NCBI GenBank assembly: GCA_965221635.1
Contig: OZ244902.1
Coordinates: 2,108,001-2,172,000 of the forward strand
Reading direction: 5' to 3'
DNA: 64,000 nucleotides
From: JAAXHB01 sp965221635
GTDB taxonomy: Bacteria; Actinomycetota; Acidimicrobiia; Acidimicrobiales; Aldehydirespiratoraceae
This document shows, one piece after another, positions 32,551-41,730 of the stretch. The position numbers were made by a program, and so were the translations under genes. The number at the start of each line of letters is the position of its first letter. The first letter of the stretch is position 1. Below the pieces are notes generated by a model, which had not been told where the DNA came from, made no database searches, and worked only from the letters and a program-made list of their open reading frames with translations.

Positions 32551-34797
32551 GTGTCCAACACAGAAGCCGCCGCTGCTGCCACCCCGGCTGTGGAACCCGG
32601 CGGCGATACCGACGAGAGACTTGCCCACCGAGGGCCAATTCAGCAGCTACTGACACGGCCCGAGATCGGTGCCCTCATGGGAGCCGCCGCGGTTTGGCTG
32701 TTGTTCTGGCTGGTCTCTGAACCATTCGGAACCGTGGGAGGCACGGCCAACTACCTTGACGTGGCCGCCTACCTGGGACTCATGGCAGTGCCTGTTGCGC
32801 TGTTGATGATCGGAGGTGAGTTCGACCTTTCCTCAGGTGCCATGACCGGCGCGACCGCGATCGTGTTGGTGCTGCTGGCTAGTGACGTTGCCGGTGCCGG
32901 ACTTGGGCTGCACCTGGCGGTTCCGCTTTCGCTTGCGTTCGCATTGGCGATTGGCTGGTTCAACGGCACCTTGGTGGAAAAGACCTCGCTACCGAGCTTC
33001 ATCGTGACCCTCGGAACCTTCTTCATCCTGATCGGCGGAAAACTCGGATTCTCGAAACTCTTCACAAACAAGGTTCTCGTAGAGGGCTTGGACGAAGCCT
33101 CCGGATACGACTTCTGGAACGGAATATTCGGAGCCTCTTGGCTTCGCAACAGCCACATTTGGGAAAGCCGCGACTGGGCTTGGGCGGGACTGCTGATCGT
33201 CGGAGCCGTGGCGGTCTTGTTGGGCATGTTTGATCTCAGCTACGCGCGACGCAAGGAATCGAATCCGGCTGGGGCAATGGTTGGCCTCGTAGGCGCTGTC
33301 GTGGCAGTGGCCGGCTTCATGGTGCTGCTCACCGAATCTGATTCTGCGTCGGAATGGATCGGAGGGATCGGAGTGTCCGCGGGTGTGTTGGTCGGCGTGG
33401 GGGGCTGGTGTCGGGCGCGCTTCGAACCTGCTGCGCGGTCCGAGGCCGGCACCTCTCCGGGGCTGCTGCTGTACGTCGTCGGGGGGATTGCCGCCGTTGC
33501 GGCTGCGGTCGTCGTCGCATGGCTCATGGATTCCGGCGACTCATCGCAGCTTGGCTTCCTGGGTGGCTCTCCGGGACGATTCGTCTTTGCCATGGGCATC
33601 GCCGTTGTAGGAGTGTTGGCGGTGCTGGCCGCTCTCGGGCGGGTGACAGCGGGATATCCGCTGATTGGCGGAGCGTTGGTTGCGATCCCAACAGTGAGCC
33701 TGCTCATCACGGTTCAAGCAGCGCGCACAATTTTGTTTACCGGCTTGGCGTTGCTCGGGCTAATGATGTTCGTAGCAGCGGCTTCCCGGATGAAGCCGCC
33801 CATAGCGATATCGCTGCTCTCGGCGATGACGATCGTGGGGCTTGCGTTCTTCATACACGTCGAGTCCACGTCCCGCAAGCTGCGTGTGGAGTTGTTCACC
33901 GCGCTCTTGTTGGTGGCGCTGGTTCTGGCAGCGGTTGCGATAGCCCGACACTTGAGTGCGGACAGAACCGTGAGTGCACCGGCAATGCAGCTGGGGATCT
34001 GGGTTAAGGTCACCGCGGTGGCAGCAATCGTGGCTGCGGTCGTCTTCGCCACAATAGAACTGCTGGACGGAGACGCGATCCTTTATTCGCTGTTGACAGG
34101 TATTGCGAAAGGCGCGCTGGTGGCGTTTGGGTTCTATGCGTTGGCAACGATTGCCCGCACTCTGTTTACTCGTGACGAGGGAGTAGGCAGGGCGCTGGTA
34201 GCTGTGGGCATTGGCATGGTGCTTCTTGGTGTCGCATCGCGGCTGATGTTCGTTACCAGCGCCGAACTCGAGGCGATCTGCAGCGTTGGCAGCGACGGCG
34301 TGCTACTGTGTCCACGAACCCAGTTTGGTGTGGTTGTGTTGTCGTTCCTTGTCTTCGCTGCTGTTGGTTCGTGGTTGTTGATGCGCACGCAATTTGGCAG
34401 TTGGATCCTGGCTGTTGGTGGCAACAAGGATGCAGCCCGTTCGGTGGGTGTTCCCGCGGCGCGAACGAAGACGACGCTGTTCATGCTCGTGTCCGCGGCA
34501 GCTTGGATTACGGGAATGCTGATCGCGTTCCGTCTGACAGCTGTTCAGGCGGATGTTGGTGACGGAAACGAGTTCCGCTACATCATCGTGGCCGTGGTGG
34601 GTGGCAATCTGCTGACCGGTGGCTACGGCTCTGCACTCGGTGCCGGAATTGGCGCATTGATCTGGGGAATGATCGCACAAGGAATCGGGTTCGCACAGTG
34701 GAACAGCGACTGGCGCTTCCTGGTTCTGGGGGCTTTGCTGTTGATCGCCGTGTTGGTGAACAACTATGTACGAAGCCGAGCGGAGAAGGTTCGATGA
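32551..34797 (+). CDS. Inositol/sugar ABC transporter permease with large internal membrane insertion
   Basis: A 748-aa membrane protein from GTG 32551 (AGGAGG 6 nt upstream). The RbsC-type permease signatures are split: the N-terminal half (to about residue 225) has GGEFDLSSGAMTGAT and LPSFIVTLGTFFIL; the C-terminal part (about 592-748) has GGNKDAARSVGVPAARTK and VVGGNLLTGGYGSALGAGIGAL. Between them are about 365 extra residues with roughly 8-10 hydrophobic segments, doubling the usual 320-350 aa. The frame is continuous and both family halves are intact, so this looks like a genuine insertion. Codons here look less G+C-rich than in adjacent genes. It works with the lipoprotein before it and the ATPase after it. 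Confidence 0.85.
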   Translation: MSNTEAAAAATPAVEPGGDTDERLAHRGPIQQLLTRPEIGALMGAAAVWLLFWLVSEPFGTVGGTANYLDVAAYLGLMAVPVALLMIGGEFDLSSGAMTGATAIVLVLLASDVAGAGLGLHLAVPLSLAFALAIGWFNGTLVEKTSLPSFIVTLGTFFILIGGKLGFSKLFTNKVLVEGLDEASGYDFWNGIFGASWLRNSHIWESRDWAWAGLLIVGAVAVLLGMFDLSYARRKESNPAGAMVGLVGAVVAVAGFMVLLTESDSASEWIGGIGVSAGVLVGVGGWCRARFEPAARSEAGTSPGLLLYVVGGIAAVAAAVVVAWLMDSGDSSQLGFLGGSPGRFVFAMGIAVVGVLAVLAALGRVTAGYPLIGGALVAIPTVSLLITVQAARTILFTGLALLGLMMFVAAASRMKPPIAISLLSAMTIVGLAFFIHVESTSRKLRVELFTALLLVALVLAAVAIARHLSADRTVSAPAMQLGIWVKVTAVAAIVAAVVFATIELLDGDAILYSLLTGIAKGALVAFGFYALATIARTLFTRDEGVGRALVAVGIGMVLLGVASRLMFVTSAELEAICSVGSDGVLLCPRTQFGVVVLSFLVFAAVGSWLLMRTQFGSWILAVGGNKDAARSVGVPAARTKTTLFMLVSAAAWITGMLIAFRLTAVQADVGDGNEFRYIIVAVVGGNLLTGGYGSALGAGIGALIWGMIAQGIGFAQWNSDWRFLVLGALLLIAVLVNNYVRSRAEKVR

Positions 34798-34857
34798 CGG
34801 GCCTGCTTTCACCAACAAGGATCCGAATCGTTACGCCGCAAACAAGGAGCACAAGTC

Positions 34858-35640
34858 ATGGCTGATTTTCTGGAAATTCGGAACATCTCGAAGTTCTACG
34901 GCAACATCATCGCGCTCACCGGTGTGACCACCAGCGTGAACCCTGGTGAGGTCACCTGCATTCTCGGCGACAACGGCGCTGGCAAGTCCACCTTCATCAA
35001 GATCCTCGCCGGGGTACACCAGCACGACGAGGGCGAGGTGCTGCTCGAAGGTGAAGCGGTGAAGTTCAACTCTCCGCGTGATGCCATAGCGCGAGGCATC
35101 GCCACCGTGTACCAGGACTTGGCAATGGTGCCGCTGATGTCGGTGTGGCGGAACTTCTTTTTGGGCCAGGAACCCAAGAAGGGCGTGTGGCCGTTCCGTC
35201 AAATCGACATCGACCAGGCCAAGATGATCGCCAAGGAAGAGATGGCCAAGATGGGCATCGACATTCGCGACACCGAACAAAGCGTGGGCACGCTGTCCGG
35301 TGGCGAGAGGCAGTCGGTGGCGATCGCCAGGGCCAACTATTTCGGGGCGAAGGTGCTGATCCTCGACGAGCCCACCTCCGCTTTGGGGGTGAAGCAGTCC
35401 GGGGTGGTGCTGAGGCGCATCATCGAGGCCCGCAATCAGGGCCTCGCGGTGATCTTCATCACTCACAACCCCCACCACGCCTACCCCGTGGGTGACCGGT
35501 TCGTGATCCTCAACCGTGGACGTTCGCTGGGCAACTGGTCCAAGGAGGAACTCTCGCAGGCCGAACTCACCCAGTTGATGGCCGGCGGCGCCGAACTGGA
35601 GGCATTGCAGCACGAACTGGCCGAAGCCGGCGCGAGCTGA
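34858..35640 (+). CDS. Sugar ABC transporter ATP-binding protein (single ABC domain)
   Basis: A 260-aa protein. Walker A is ILGDNGAGKSTFIKIL, the Q-loop TVYQDLAMVPLMSV, the signature is LSGGERQSVAIARA (Glu in place of the common Gln), Walker B VLILDEPTSALG, and the switch His is in FITHNPHHAYPVG. Related to the first half of RbsA/MglA but with only one ABC cassette, so it should act as a homodimer. AAGGAG lies 9 nt before the ATG. It completes the importer whose lipoprotein and permease genes precede it. Confidence 0.9.
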   Translation: MADFLEIRNISKFYGNIIALTGVTTSVNPGEVTCILGDNGAGKSTFIKILAGVHQHDEGEVLLEGEAVKFNSPRDAIARGIATVYQDLAMVPLMSVWRNFFLGQEPKKGVWPFRQIDIDQAKMIAKEEMAKMGIDIRDTEQSVGTLSGGERQSVAIARANYFGAKVLILDEPTSALGVKQSGVVLRRIIEARNQGLAVIFITHNPHHAYPVGDRFVILNRGRSLGNWSKEELSQAELTQLMAGGAELEALQHELAEAGAS

Positions 35641-35708
35641 CGGGAACGAGACCCGTCGAGTGGCCGTCAACGGGTGGCGCAACGGTTGCCGGTCGCATCG
35701 AGCCGACC

Positions 35709-36680
35709 ATGGATGACGATCTGGAGTTGCTCACCATCGGGCGGGTGAGCGTCGATCTTTACCCTCAACAAAGCGGGGTGCCGCTGCGTGATGTGGTGTC
35801 GTTCGCGAAGTCGATCGGCGGCTCACCAACCAACGTGGCGGTGGCGGCGTCACGCCTCGGTGTGCGAGCCGCGGTGGTGACACGCGTCGGCGACGACGAG
35901 TTCGGTGAGTACATCCGGCGTGACCTGGCCGAACGCTTCGGAGTGGTCAACCGTTACGTGTCCACCGATCCCAAGCTGCGCACCGCGCTGGCGTTTTGTG
36001 CGCTGGATCCACCCGAGGAGCCGCCGTTGTTGTTCTACCGTGAGCCTCGAGGCCCCGACATGAACCTCACCATCGACGACATGCCCGTCGACGTTGCCAA
36101 GAGAGTGCCGGTGCTGTGGGTGAGCGGCTCGCGTTTCGCGCAGGAGCCGTCACGTTCGGCGGTGATGGAGGTGCTCGAGCACCGCGGGCGAGCCGATCAC
36201 ACGGTGATCGACCTCGACTACCGGCCCATGTTCTGGGAATCGTCCCACCAGGCCGGCACACACATCGGCAAAGCGCTGGATCACGTGACGGTGGCGGTGG
36301 GCAACCGCACCGAATGCGAGATCGCGGTGGGCGCCTCCGACCCCGACACCGCCGCCGACCGGCTGCTGGAGCGAGGCGTGAAGCTGGCGATCGTAAAGAA
36401 GGGCGCCGAGGGAGTACTGGTGGCAACAAGCGACAGGCGCACGTCGGTGCCGCCCCAACAAGTGCAGGTGGTGTGCGGGCTCGGAGCGGGCGACGCGTTC
36501 GGTGGCTGCCTCGCGGTGGGTCTCATCGCGGGCCGTGACCCGGTGGAAACCGTCACAAGGGCCAACGCCGCCGGGGCGATAGTGGCCGGCCGGTTGGCCT
36601 GCTCGGACGCCATGCCAACCCCCCGGGAAATCGACCACATGTTGGATCATCCAACCCCACCGCCGAGGTCAGCGCCATGA
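35709..36680 (+). CDS. iolC: 5-dehydro-2-deoxygluconokinase
   Basis: A 323-aa PfkB-family kinase. GRVSVDLYPQQSGVPLRDV at the start, the glycine-rich SIGGSPTNVAVAASRLG (about 36-52) and the C-terminal anion-hole and base motif LGAGDAFGGCLAVGL (Asp as catalytic base) are diagnostic. In inositol degradation it phosphorylates 5-dehydro-2-deoxy-D-gluconate (DKG) to DKG-6-phosphate. It lacks the C-terminal DUF2090-type aldolase domain found fused to some actinobacterial IolC proteins, which fits a separate aldolase at the operon end. Its stop overlaps the next start by 4 nt (ATGA). Confidence 0.88.
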   Translation: MDDDLELLTIGRVSVDLYPQQSGVPLRDVVSFAKSIGGSPTNVAVAASRLGVRAAVVTRVGDDEFGEYIRRDLAERFGVVNRYVSTDPKLRTALAFCALDPPEEPPLLFYREPRGPDMNLTIDDMPVDVAKRVPVLWVSGSRFAQEPSRSAVMEVLEHRGRADHTVIDLDYRPMFWESSHQAGTHIGKALDHVTVAVGNRTECEIAVGASDPDTAADRLLERGVKLAIVKKGAEGVLVATSDRRTSVPPQQVQVVCGLGAGDAFGGCLAVGLIAGRDPVETVTRANAAGAIVAGRLACSDAMPTPREIDHMLDHPTPPPRSAP

Positions 36681-37636
36681 CCGACCGCAGGTGGAACATT
36701 TGGATCGACCGGCCCGCCCCGCCGGAGGTTCAAATCCCACACGACGTGCAGCTGGTGGACGACGTTGCCTCAGCCGACGGTGCGGTGATCGGCGCCGACC
36801 GACACTGGGACGCCCATGCCTGCCTTGAGCTTCCCCGGCTCAAGGTGCTTGCCCGTTCGGGTATCGGTTTCGACAACGTGGACGCCGCATCGTGCGCCAC
36901 GGTGGGAGTGGCCGCGTGCAACGCCCCCGACGCCCCCACGGTGTCCACCGCGGAGCACACCTTGGCGCTGATCCTGGCGGTGGCCAAGAAGGTCGACGTG
37001 GCTGCCCGCAACTTGAAGGAAGGCCACGCCGAGTACCGGTCGGGTCACCGAGCCACCGAACTCGACGGCCTCACCCTGGGTTTGGTGGGATGCGGGCGCA
37101 TCGGAGGGCGTGTGGCCCGGTACGCCGCGGCGCTGGGAATGGACGTGATCGCGTTTGATCCCGCGCTCAGCGAGAGCCAGGTTGACAGCTTCGTGGAGCT
37201 GGTGGATCTGCCCGCCGTTTGGGATCGCAGTCACGTGGTGTCGTTGCACGCACCGGCCACCGAAACCACCCGCCACATGGTGAACGCCGCCACCATCGCC
37301 ACGATGCGCCCCGGTGTGATCATCGTGAACTGCGCCAGGGGCGCGCTGATCGACCACGACGCCCTGCTGGAGGCGCTGGAGGCGGGCCGGGTCGCCGGGG
37401 CCGGTTTGGACGTGACCGAGCCCGAGCCGCTGCCGGCGGGCCACCCGCTGCTCGATCGTGACGACGTGATCGTCACCCCTCACGTGGCGTCGTCCACGGT
37501 GGTTGGCGTACACCGCCTGATCGGCCAAGCCCTCGAACAAGCCGTGTGCTGGTTGCGAGGCGACACCCCCGAACACCTCCTCGACCCGGCCGCCGCCGAC
37601 CCTGCCGTTGACCGGCGTGAAGGCGCAACACCATGA
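36677..37636 (+). CDS. D-2-hydroxyacid dehydrogenase (CtBP/PGDH-like)
   Basis: A 319-aa enzyme. NAD-binding motif LGLVGCGRIGGRVARYAAALG (about 134-154); catalytic Arg in NCARGALIDHDAL, Glu in LDVTEPEPLP and His in VTPHVASS. It reduces a 2-keto acid or oxidises a D-2-hydroxyacid. It overlaps iolC by 4 nt and the next oxidoreductase by 4 nt, so it is tightly built into the operon, yet no such step belongs to the textbook inositol pathway. It may recycle a side product or serve a derivative of the substrate. Confidence 0.85.
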   Translation: MTDRRWNIWIDRPAPPEVQIPHDVQLVDDVASADGAVIGADRHWDAHACLELPRLKVLARSGIGFDNVDAASCATVGVAACNAPDAPTVSTAEHTLALILAVAKKVDVAARNLKEGHAEYRSGHRATELDGLTLGLVGCGRIGGRVARYAAALGMDVIAFDPALSESQVDSFVELVDLPAVWDRSHVVSLHAPATETTRHMVNAATIATMRPGVIIVNCARGALIDHDALLEALEAGRVAGAGLDVTEPEPLPAGHPLLDRDDVIVTPHVASSTVVGVHRLIGQALEQAVCWLRGDTPEHLLDPAAADPAVDRREGATP

Positions 37637-38808
37637 GCGCCCGCAGCCCCAGGCGCCTCGGTATCGCGGTGATCGGGTTCGGCTGGATGGGCCAGGCCCA
37701 CGCCCGGTCGTACTCCCGGATGCCGAGACTCTTCGACAACCGCTCCTACGAGCCGCAACTGGTTGTGTGCGCGGACACCCTGGCCGAGCGGCGCCGGCGC
37801 GCCCGCGACGACTTCGGGTTCGCCGAGGTGGTGGCCGACTGGCGCGAAGCGGTGTCGCACCCACAGGTGGACGTGGTGGTGGTTTGCGCGCCCAACATGT
37901 TGCACACACAGATCGCAACAGCCGCCGCTCAAGAAGGCAAGCACGTGTTTTGCGAGAAACCGGTGGGCGGCACCCCCGAACAAACCCTGCAGGTGTACAA
38001 GGCGTGCGAATCCGCGGGGATCATCACCGGCGTTGGGTACAACTACCGGTTCACGCCACAGGTGCGCCTGGCGCAACAAATGATCACCAGCGGCGAACTT
38101 GGCGAGATCACCAACTACCGGGGACGTTTCTTCTCGATGTACGGCGCCGATCCGCTGGGTCTGCTCAGTTGGCGATTCCTGCTCGACCAGGCCGGGCACG
38201 GCGCCTCCACCGACATTTTGAGCCACGTGATCGACATGGCCATGATGCTCAACGGGCCGATCACCAAAGTGGTGGGCAGCGGCGAAACGTTCGTGAAGCA
38301 GCGCCCGCTTCCGTCGGCCACCGGCACCCATTACGACCGGGGCGCACCCGATGACCCCACCGGGGAGGTCACCAACGAGGACTACTTCGCGGCGCTGGCC
38401 CGGTTCGCCAACGGCAGCGTCGGCACTTTCGAGGTGAGCCGCACAATCGTGGGGCCGCAAAGCCAAATGGCTTTCGACGTGTACGGCACGGAGGGCGCTC
38501 TCAGCTGGAACCTGGAAACGATGAACGAGATGCGCCTGTTCCGCCTCAAGGGCGAACCCCAGGGCTACACCACCGTGTACGCAGGCGCCGCGCAGCCCAG
38601 CCACAGCGTTTTTGTTCCCGGTGAGGCCAACCCGATCGGTTTCGAGGATGTGGTGACAATCCAGGATCACGAGTTCCTCACCGCGGTGGCCGAGGGGCGG
38701 CCGCACTCGGCGGGGATGCGTGAAGCTGTGAACTACACCAGCGTGCAAGCCGCGCTGCTGCGCAGCTGGGAAACCGGAGCATGGGTTGATGTGGTGTCAC
38801 CGATCTGA
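37633..38808 (+). CDS. Gfo/Idh/MocA-family oxidoreductase (cyclitol dehydrogenase-like)
   Basis: A 391-aa NAD(P)-dependent dehydrogenase. N-terminal Rossmann motif IAVIGFGWMGQAHARSYSRMP; catalytic-lysine motif CEKPVGGTPEQ; substrate-domain helix with DILSHVIDMAMML (Asp/His pair). Longer than IolG of this locus (391 against 342 aa) and only distantly similar, so it probably acts on another stereoisomer or derivative (for example scyllo-inositol or an O-methyl or amino inositol, as MocA-type enzymes do). The substrate is an inference. Start overlaps the previous stop (ATGA). Confidence 0.85.
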   Translation: MSARSPRRLGIAVIGFGWMGQAHARSYSRMPRLFDNRSYEPQLVVCADTLAERRRRARDDFGFAEVVADWREAVSHPQVDVVVVCAPNMLHTQIATAAAQEGKHVFCEKPVGGTPEQTLQVYKACESAGIITGVGYNYRFTPQVRLAQQMITSGELGEITNYRGRFFSMYGADPLGLLSWRFLLDQAGHGASTDILSHVIDMAMMLNGPITKVVGSGETFVKQRPLPSATGTHYDRGAPDDPTGEVTNEDYFAALARFANGSVGTFEVSRTIVGPQSQMAFDVYGTEGALSWNLETMNEMRLFRLKGEPQGYTTVYAGAAQPSHSVFVPGEANPIGFEDVVTIQDHEFLTAVAEGRPHSAGMREAVNYTSVQAALLRSWETGAWVDVVSPI

Positions 38809-38885
38809 GCGCCCGCCATTTGAGCCGCGTGCGTGCCGGAGGCCATGATGACCACAGCAAACACACACAGTGGAGGTCAGCGGCG

Positions 38886-40820
38886 ATGACCGAAACCACA
38901 AGGCTCACCACATCGGGCGCGATCGTGCGCTACCTGGCCGCGCAGCACATATCCATCGACGGCGAGGAACTGCCGCTGTTCGGGGGAGTGTTCGCCATTT
39001 TCGGCCATGGCAACGTCACCTGTTTGGGCCACGAACTGCAAACCGTCGCCGACCGGCTGCCAACATGGCGAGGCCAAAACGAGCAAGGAATGGCCCTCGC
39101 CGCGGCTGCTTTCGCCAAGGCCAACCGCCGCCGCCGGATCATGGTGGCCACCAGTTCGATAGGCCCCGGCGCCACCAACATGGTCACCGCCGCGGCGGTG
39201 GCGCACGCCAACCGGTTGCCGTTGCTGCTGCTTGCCGGGGACACGTTCAACCATCGCATCGTGGATCCGGTGCTGCAACAGGTGGAACACTTCGGCGCGC
39301 CCTCCACCACCGTGAACGACGCGTTCAGGGCGGTGGTTCGCTACTGGGATCGCATCACCGCGCCCCAGCAGCTGATCCAGTCGCTGCCTCAGGCGGTTCA
39401 CATGATGCTCGACCCTGGTGACTGCGGCCCGGCTTTCATCGGGTTGCCTCAGGACACCCAAGCCGAGGCATTCGACTTCCCCACGAGTTTCCTGGAGCGC
39501 ACCGTTCACCGGATTCGCCGCCCCCGGCCCGACGTTCTCGAATTGCGCCACGCCGTGGCTTTGCTGCGCAGCGCCGAGCGGCCGCTGATAATCGCCGGTG
39601 GGGGCGTTCACTGGTCGGGCGCCGAGGGGCACCTGGCGGCCTTCGCGGACGCTCATGACATTCCCGTGGTGGAAACGGTGGCCGGGCGCACGTCGCTGCC
39701 GGCGCATCACCGGCTGAACTGCGGCCCGGTTGGTGTGACCGGATGCGTTTCTGCCAACGCCATGGCAGCCGACGCCGATGTGGTGCTCGCGGTGGGCACC
39801 CGCCTGCAAGACTTCGCAACCGGGTCATGGACAGTGTTCGCCGATCCGGGAGTGCGGATCATCGGCCTCAACGCCGCCCGTTTCGACGCGGTCAAACACC
39901 GCAGCGTTCCGCTGGTGTGCGACGCCCGTGAGGGACTGGTGGAACTCGGCTTCGCGCTCAGCGGATACAAAGCCCCCGAGCACTGGCCGGCGAGAGCCGC
40001 GACGGAGACCGCCCAGTACCACGCCTACATCGACAAGATCGCGGCGCCTTCGCTTGCGGTCAGCGGCGCGACCGGCGGCGACACCTCCGACGCCTCGCAG
40101 TCCGAGCCCGCAGGGCATCCGGCGGGTTTCGAGGATCGTCCCACTTACGCGCAGGTGGTGGGCGCCGTGGATCGTGCCGCTGGGGCCGACACTTATGTGC
40201 TGGCCGCCGCGGGAGGGTTCCCCGGCGAGCTGGTGAACGGCTGGCGGGCCGACACGGTGCATTCCTTTGACTGCGAGTACGGCTACTCGTGCATGGGTTA
40301 CGAGATCTCCGGCGGTTGGGGAGCCAAGATGGCCATGCCCGAACGCGAGGTGATCGTGCTGGTGGGTGACGGTTCGTACCTGATGATGAACAGCGACCTG
40401 TACAGCACCGTGCTCACCGGTCACAAACTGATCGTGGTGGTGTGCGACAACGGCGGCTTCGCGGTGATCAACCGACTGCAGATCGCGCAGGGCGGGGTGC
40501 CGTTCAACAATCTGTTCAGCGACTGCCGAAGCGACACCGACACCGAAGCCCCACCTGAGGTGGACTTCGCCGCGCACGCCGCGTCCATGGGGTGCCTGTC
40601 CGAAACGGTGACCGACATCGACGGCCTGGAGGCGGCGTTGCAGCGCGCCAGGGCCGCGGATCGCACCTACGTGATCGCCATGAAGACCCATCCCTATCTT
40701 TGGACAGAGGGCGGGTCGTTCTGGGAGGTGGGCGTGCCCGAGGTGAGCGACCGTGCCGAGGTGACAGCCGCCCGTGGCGCCCTCGAAACCGGCCTCGCCG
40801 AGCAAAGGCTCGTGCTGTGA
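38886..40820 (+). CDS. iolD: 3D-(3,5/4)-trihydroxycyclohexane-1,2-dione hydrolase
   Basis: A 644-aa thiamine-diphosphate enzyme. The catalytic Glu lies in RGQNEQGMALAAAAFAKA, the central domain carries PLIIAGGGVHWSGAE, and the ThDP/Mg motif is VLVGDGSYLMMNSDL...NGGFAVINRLQ. IolD opens the cyclitol ring of the trihydroxycyclohexanedione to 5-deoxy-glucuronate. GGAGGT lies 8 nt before ATG 38886; the frame is open upstream but not conserved. Length and motif order match IolD. Confidence 0.93.
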   Translation: MTETTRLTTSGAIVRYLAAQHISIDGEELPLFGGVFAIFGHGNVTCLGHELQTVADRLPTWRGQNEQGMALAAAAFAKANRRRRIMVATSSIGPGATNMVTAAAVAHANRLPLLLLAGDTFNHRIVDPVLQQVEHFGAPSTTVNDAFRAVVRYWDRITAPQQLIQSLPQAVHMMLDPGDCGPAFIGLPQDTQAEAFDFPTSFLERTVHRIRRPRPDVLELRHAVALLRSAERPLIIAGGGVHWSGAEGHLAAFADAHDIPVVETVAGRTSLPAHHRLNCGPVGVTGCVSANAMAADADVVLAVGTRLQDFATGSWTVFADPGVRIIGLNAARFDAVKHRSVPLVCDAREGLVELGFALSGYKAPEHWPARAATETAQYHAYIDKIAAPSLAVSGATGGDTSDASQSEPAGHPAGFEDRPTYAQVVGAVDRAAGADTYVLAAAGGFPGELVNGWRADTVHSFDCEYGYSCMGYEISGGWGAKMAMPEREVIVLVGDGSYLMMNSDLYSTVLTGHKLIVVVCDNGGFAVINRLQIAQGGVPFNNLFSDCRSDTDTEAPPEVDFAAHAASMGCLSETVTDIDGLEAALQRARAADRTYVIAMKTHPYLWTEGGSFWEVGVPEVSDRAEVTAARGALETGLAEQRLVL

Positions 40821-40884
40821 TCCCGGAAAGGCCCGCCACCACCAGCCACACGCACACTGCCACGCCGTCTGATTGGAGGCCACG

Positions 40885-41730
40885 ATGACTGCCGGCGCTG
40901 CCGAACCTCAAACCTTCGCCGGGGGAGTCGGTCTCGTCACCGGCGGTTCACAAGGCCTCGGTTACGCCGTGGCCGAACTGCTCGCAGCCCGAGGCGCAGC
41001 CGGGCTGATGATCTCGGGCCGTGACGAACAAAAGGGCCAAGCCGCCGCGGCGAGGCTCGGCGCGGACGCGCCGGGATGCAAGGTGGTGTTCTGCGCGGCG
41101 GACATGGCCGACGCCGAACAGTGCCACGGGCTGGTGGGCAGCCTCGATGCCGAGTTCGGACGCTGCGACGCGTTCGTGAACAGCGCAGCGGTCACCGACC
41201 GTGGCTCGGTGTGGGATGCCGGCGTTGAGCTTTGGGACATGATGCTGGCGGTGAACGTGCGGGCGCCGGGCCTGTTGTGCCAAGGCGTTGCCAGGGTGAT
41301 GGCCCGCGAGCACATCGAGGGCGCCATGGTGCTGATCGGCTCGGTTGCCGGTTACGGCGGCCTGCCCACGCTGTTGCCGTACTCCACCTCGAAGGCGGCG
41401 CTGATCGGCATGGCCCGCAACCTCGCGTTCACGTTGATGCGGCACCGCATCCGGGTGAACCTGGTGTGCCCCGGTTGGATGGACACCCCCGGCGAGGATC
41501 GCATCCAGCGGCTCTACGACGACGCCGAAGACGGCTGGCTCGAACGAGCCGAAGCCGAGCAGCCGTTCGGCCGGTTGATCAAACCACACGAGATCGCCCG
41601 CACGATCGTGCATCTGGCCACGTCGGAGTCGTCGTTCATGACCGGAGCGGTGATCGACTGGGACCAAACCGTGCTCGGCACCGGTGACGCCCCCCGCCCA
41701 GGGGTGGAGCTGTTGGAGATGGGGCCGTGA
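40885..41730 (+). CDS. SDR-family oxidoreductase
   Basis: A 281-aa classical short-chain dehydrogenase. Cofactor motif VTGGSQGLGYAVAELLAARG (about 14-33); catalytic Ser in IGSVAGYGG and YxxxK in PYSTSKAAL; C-terminal SSFMTGAVIDWDQTV. The ATG at 40885 has GGAGG 6 nt upstream. It overlaps the next gene by 4 nt. A cyclitol or keto-sugar is the expected substrate from context; the exact reaction is unknown. Confidence 0.88.
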   Translation: MTAGAAEPQTFAGGVGLVTGGSQGLGYAVAELLAARGAAGLMISGRDEQKGQAAAARLGADAPGCKVVFCAADMADAEQCHGLVGSLDAEFGRCDAFVNSAAVTDRGSVWDAGVELWDMMLAVNVRAPGLLCQGVARVMAREHIEGAMVLIGSVAGYGGLPTLLPYSTSKAALIGMARNLAFTLMRHRIRVNLVCPGWMDTPGEDRIQRLYDDAEDGWLERAEAEQPFGRLIKPHEIARTIVHLATSESSFMTGAVIDWDQTVLGTGDAPRPGVELLEMGP

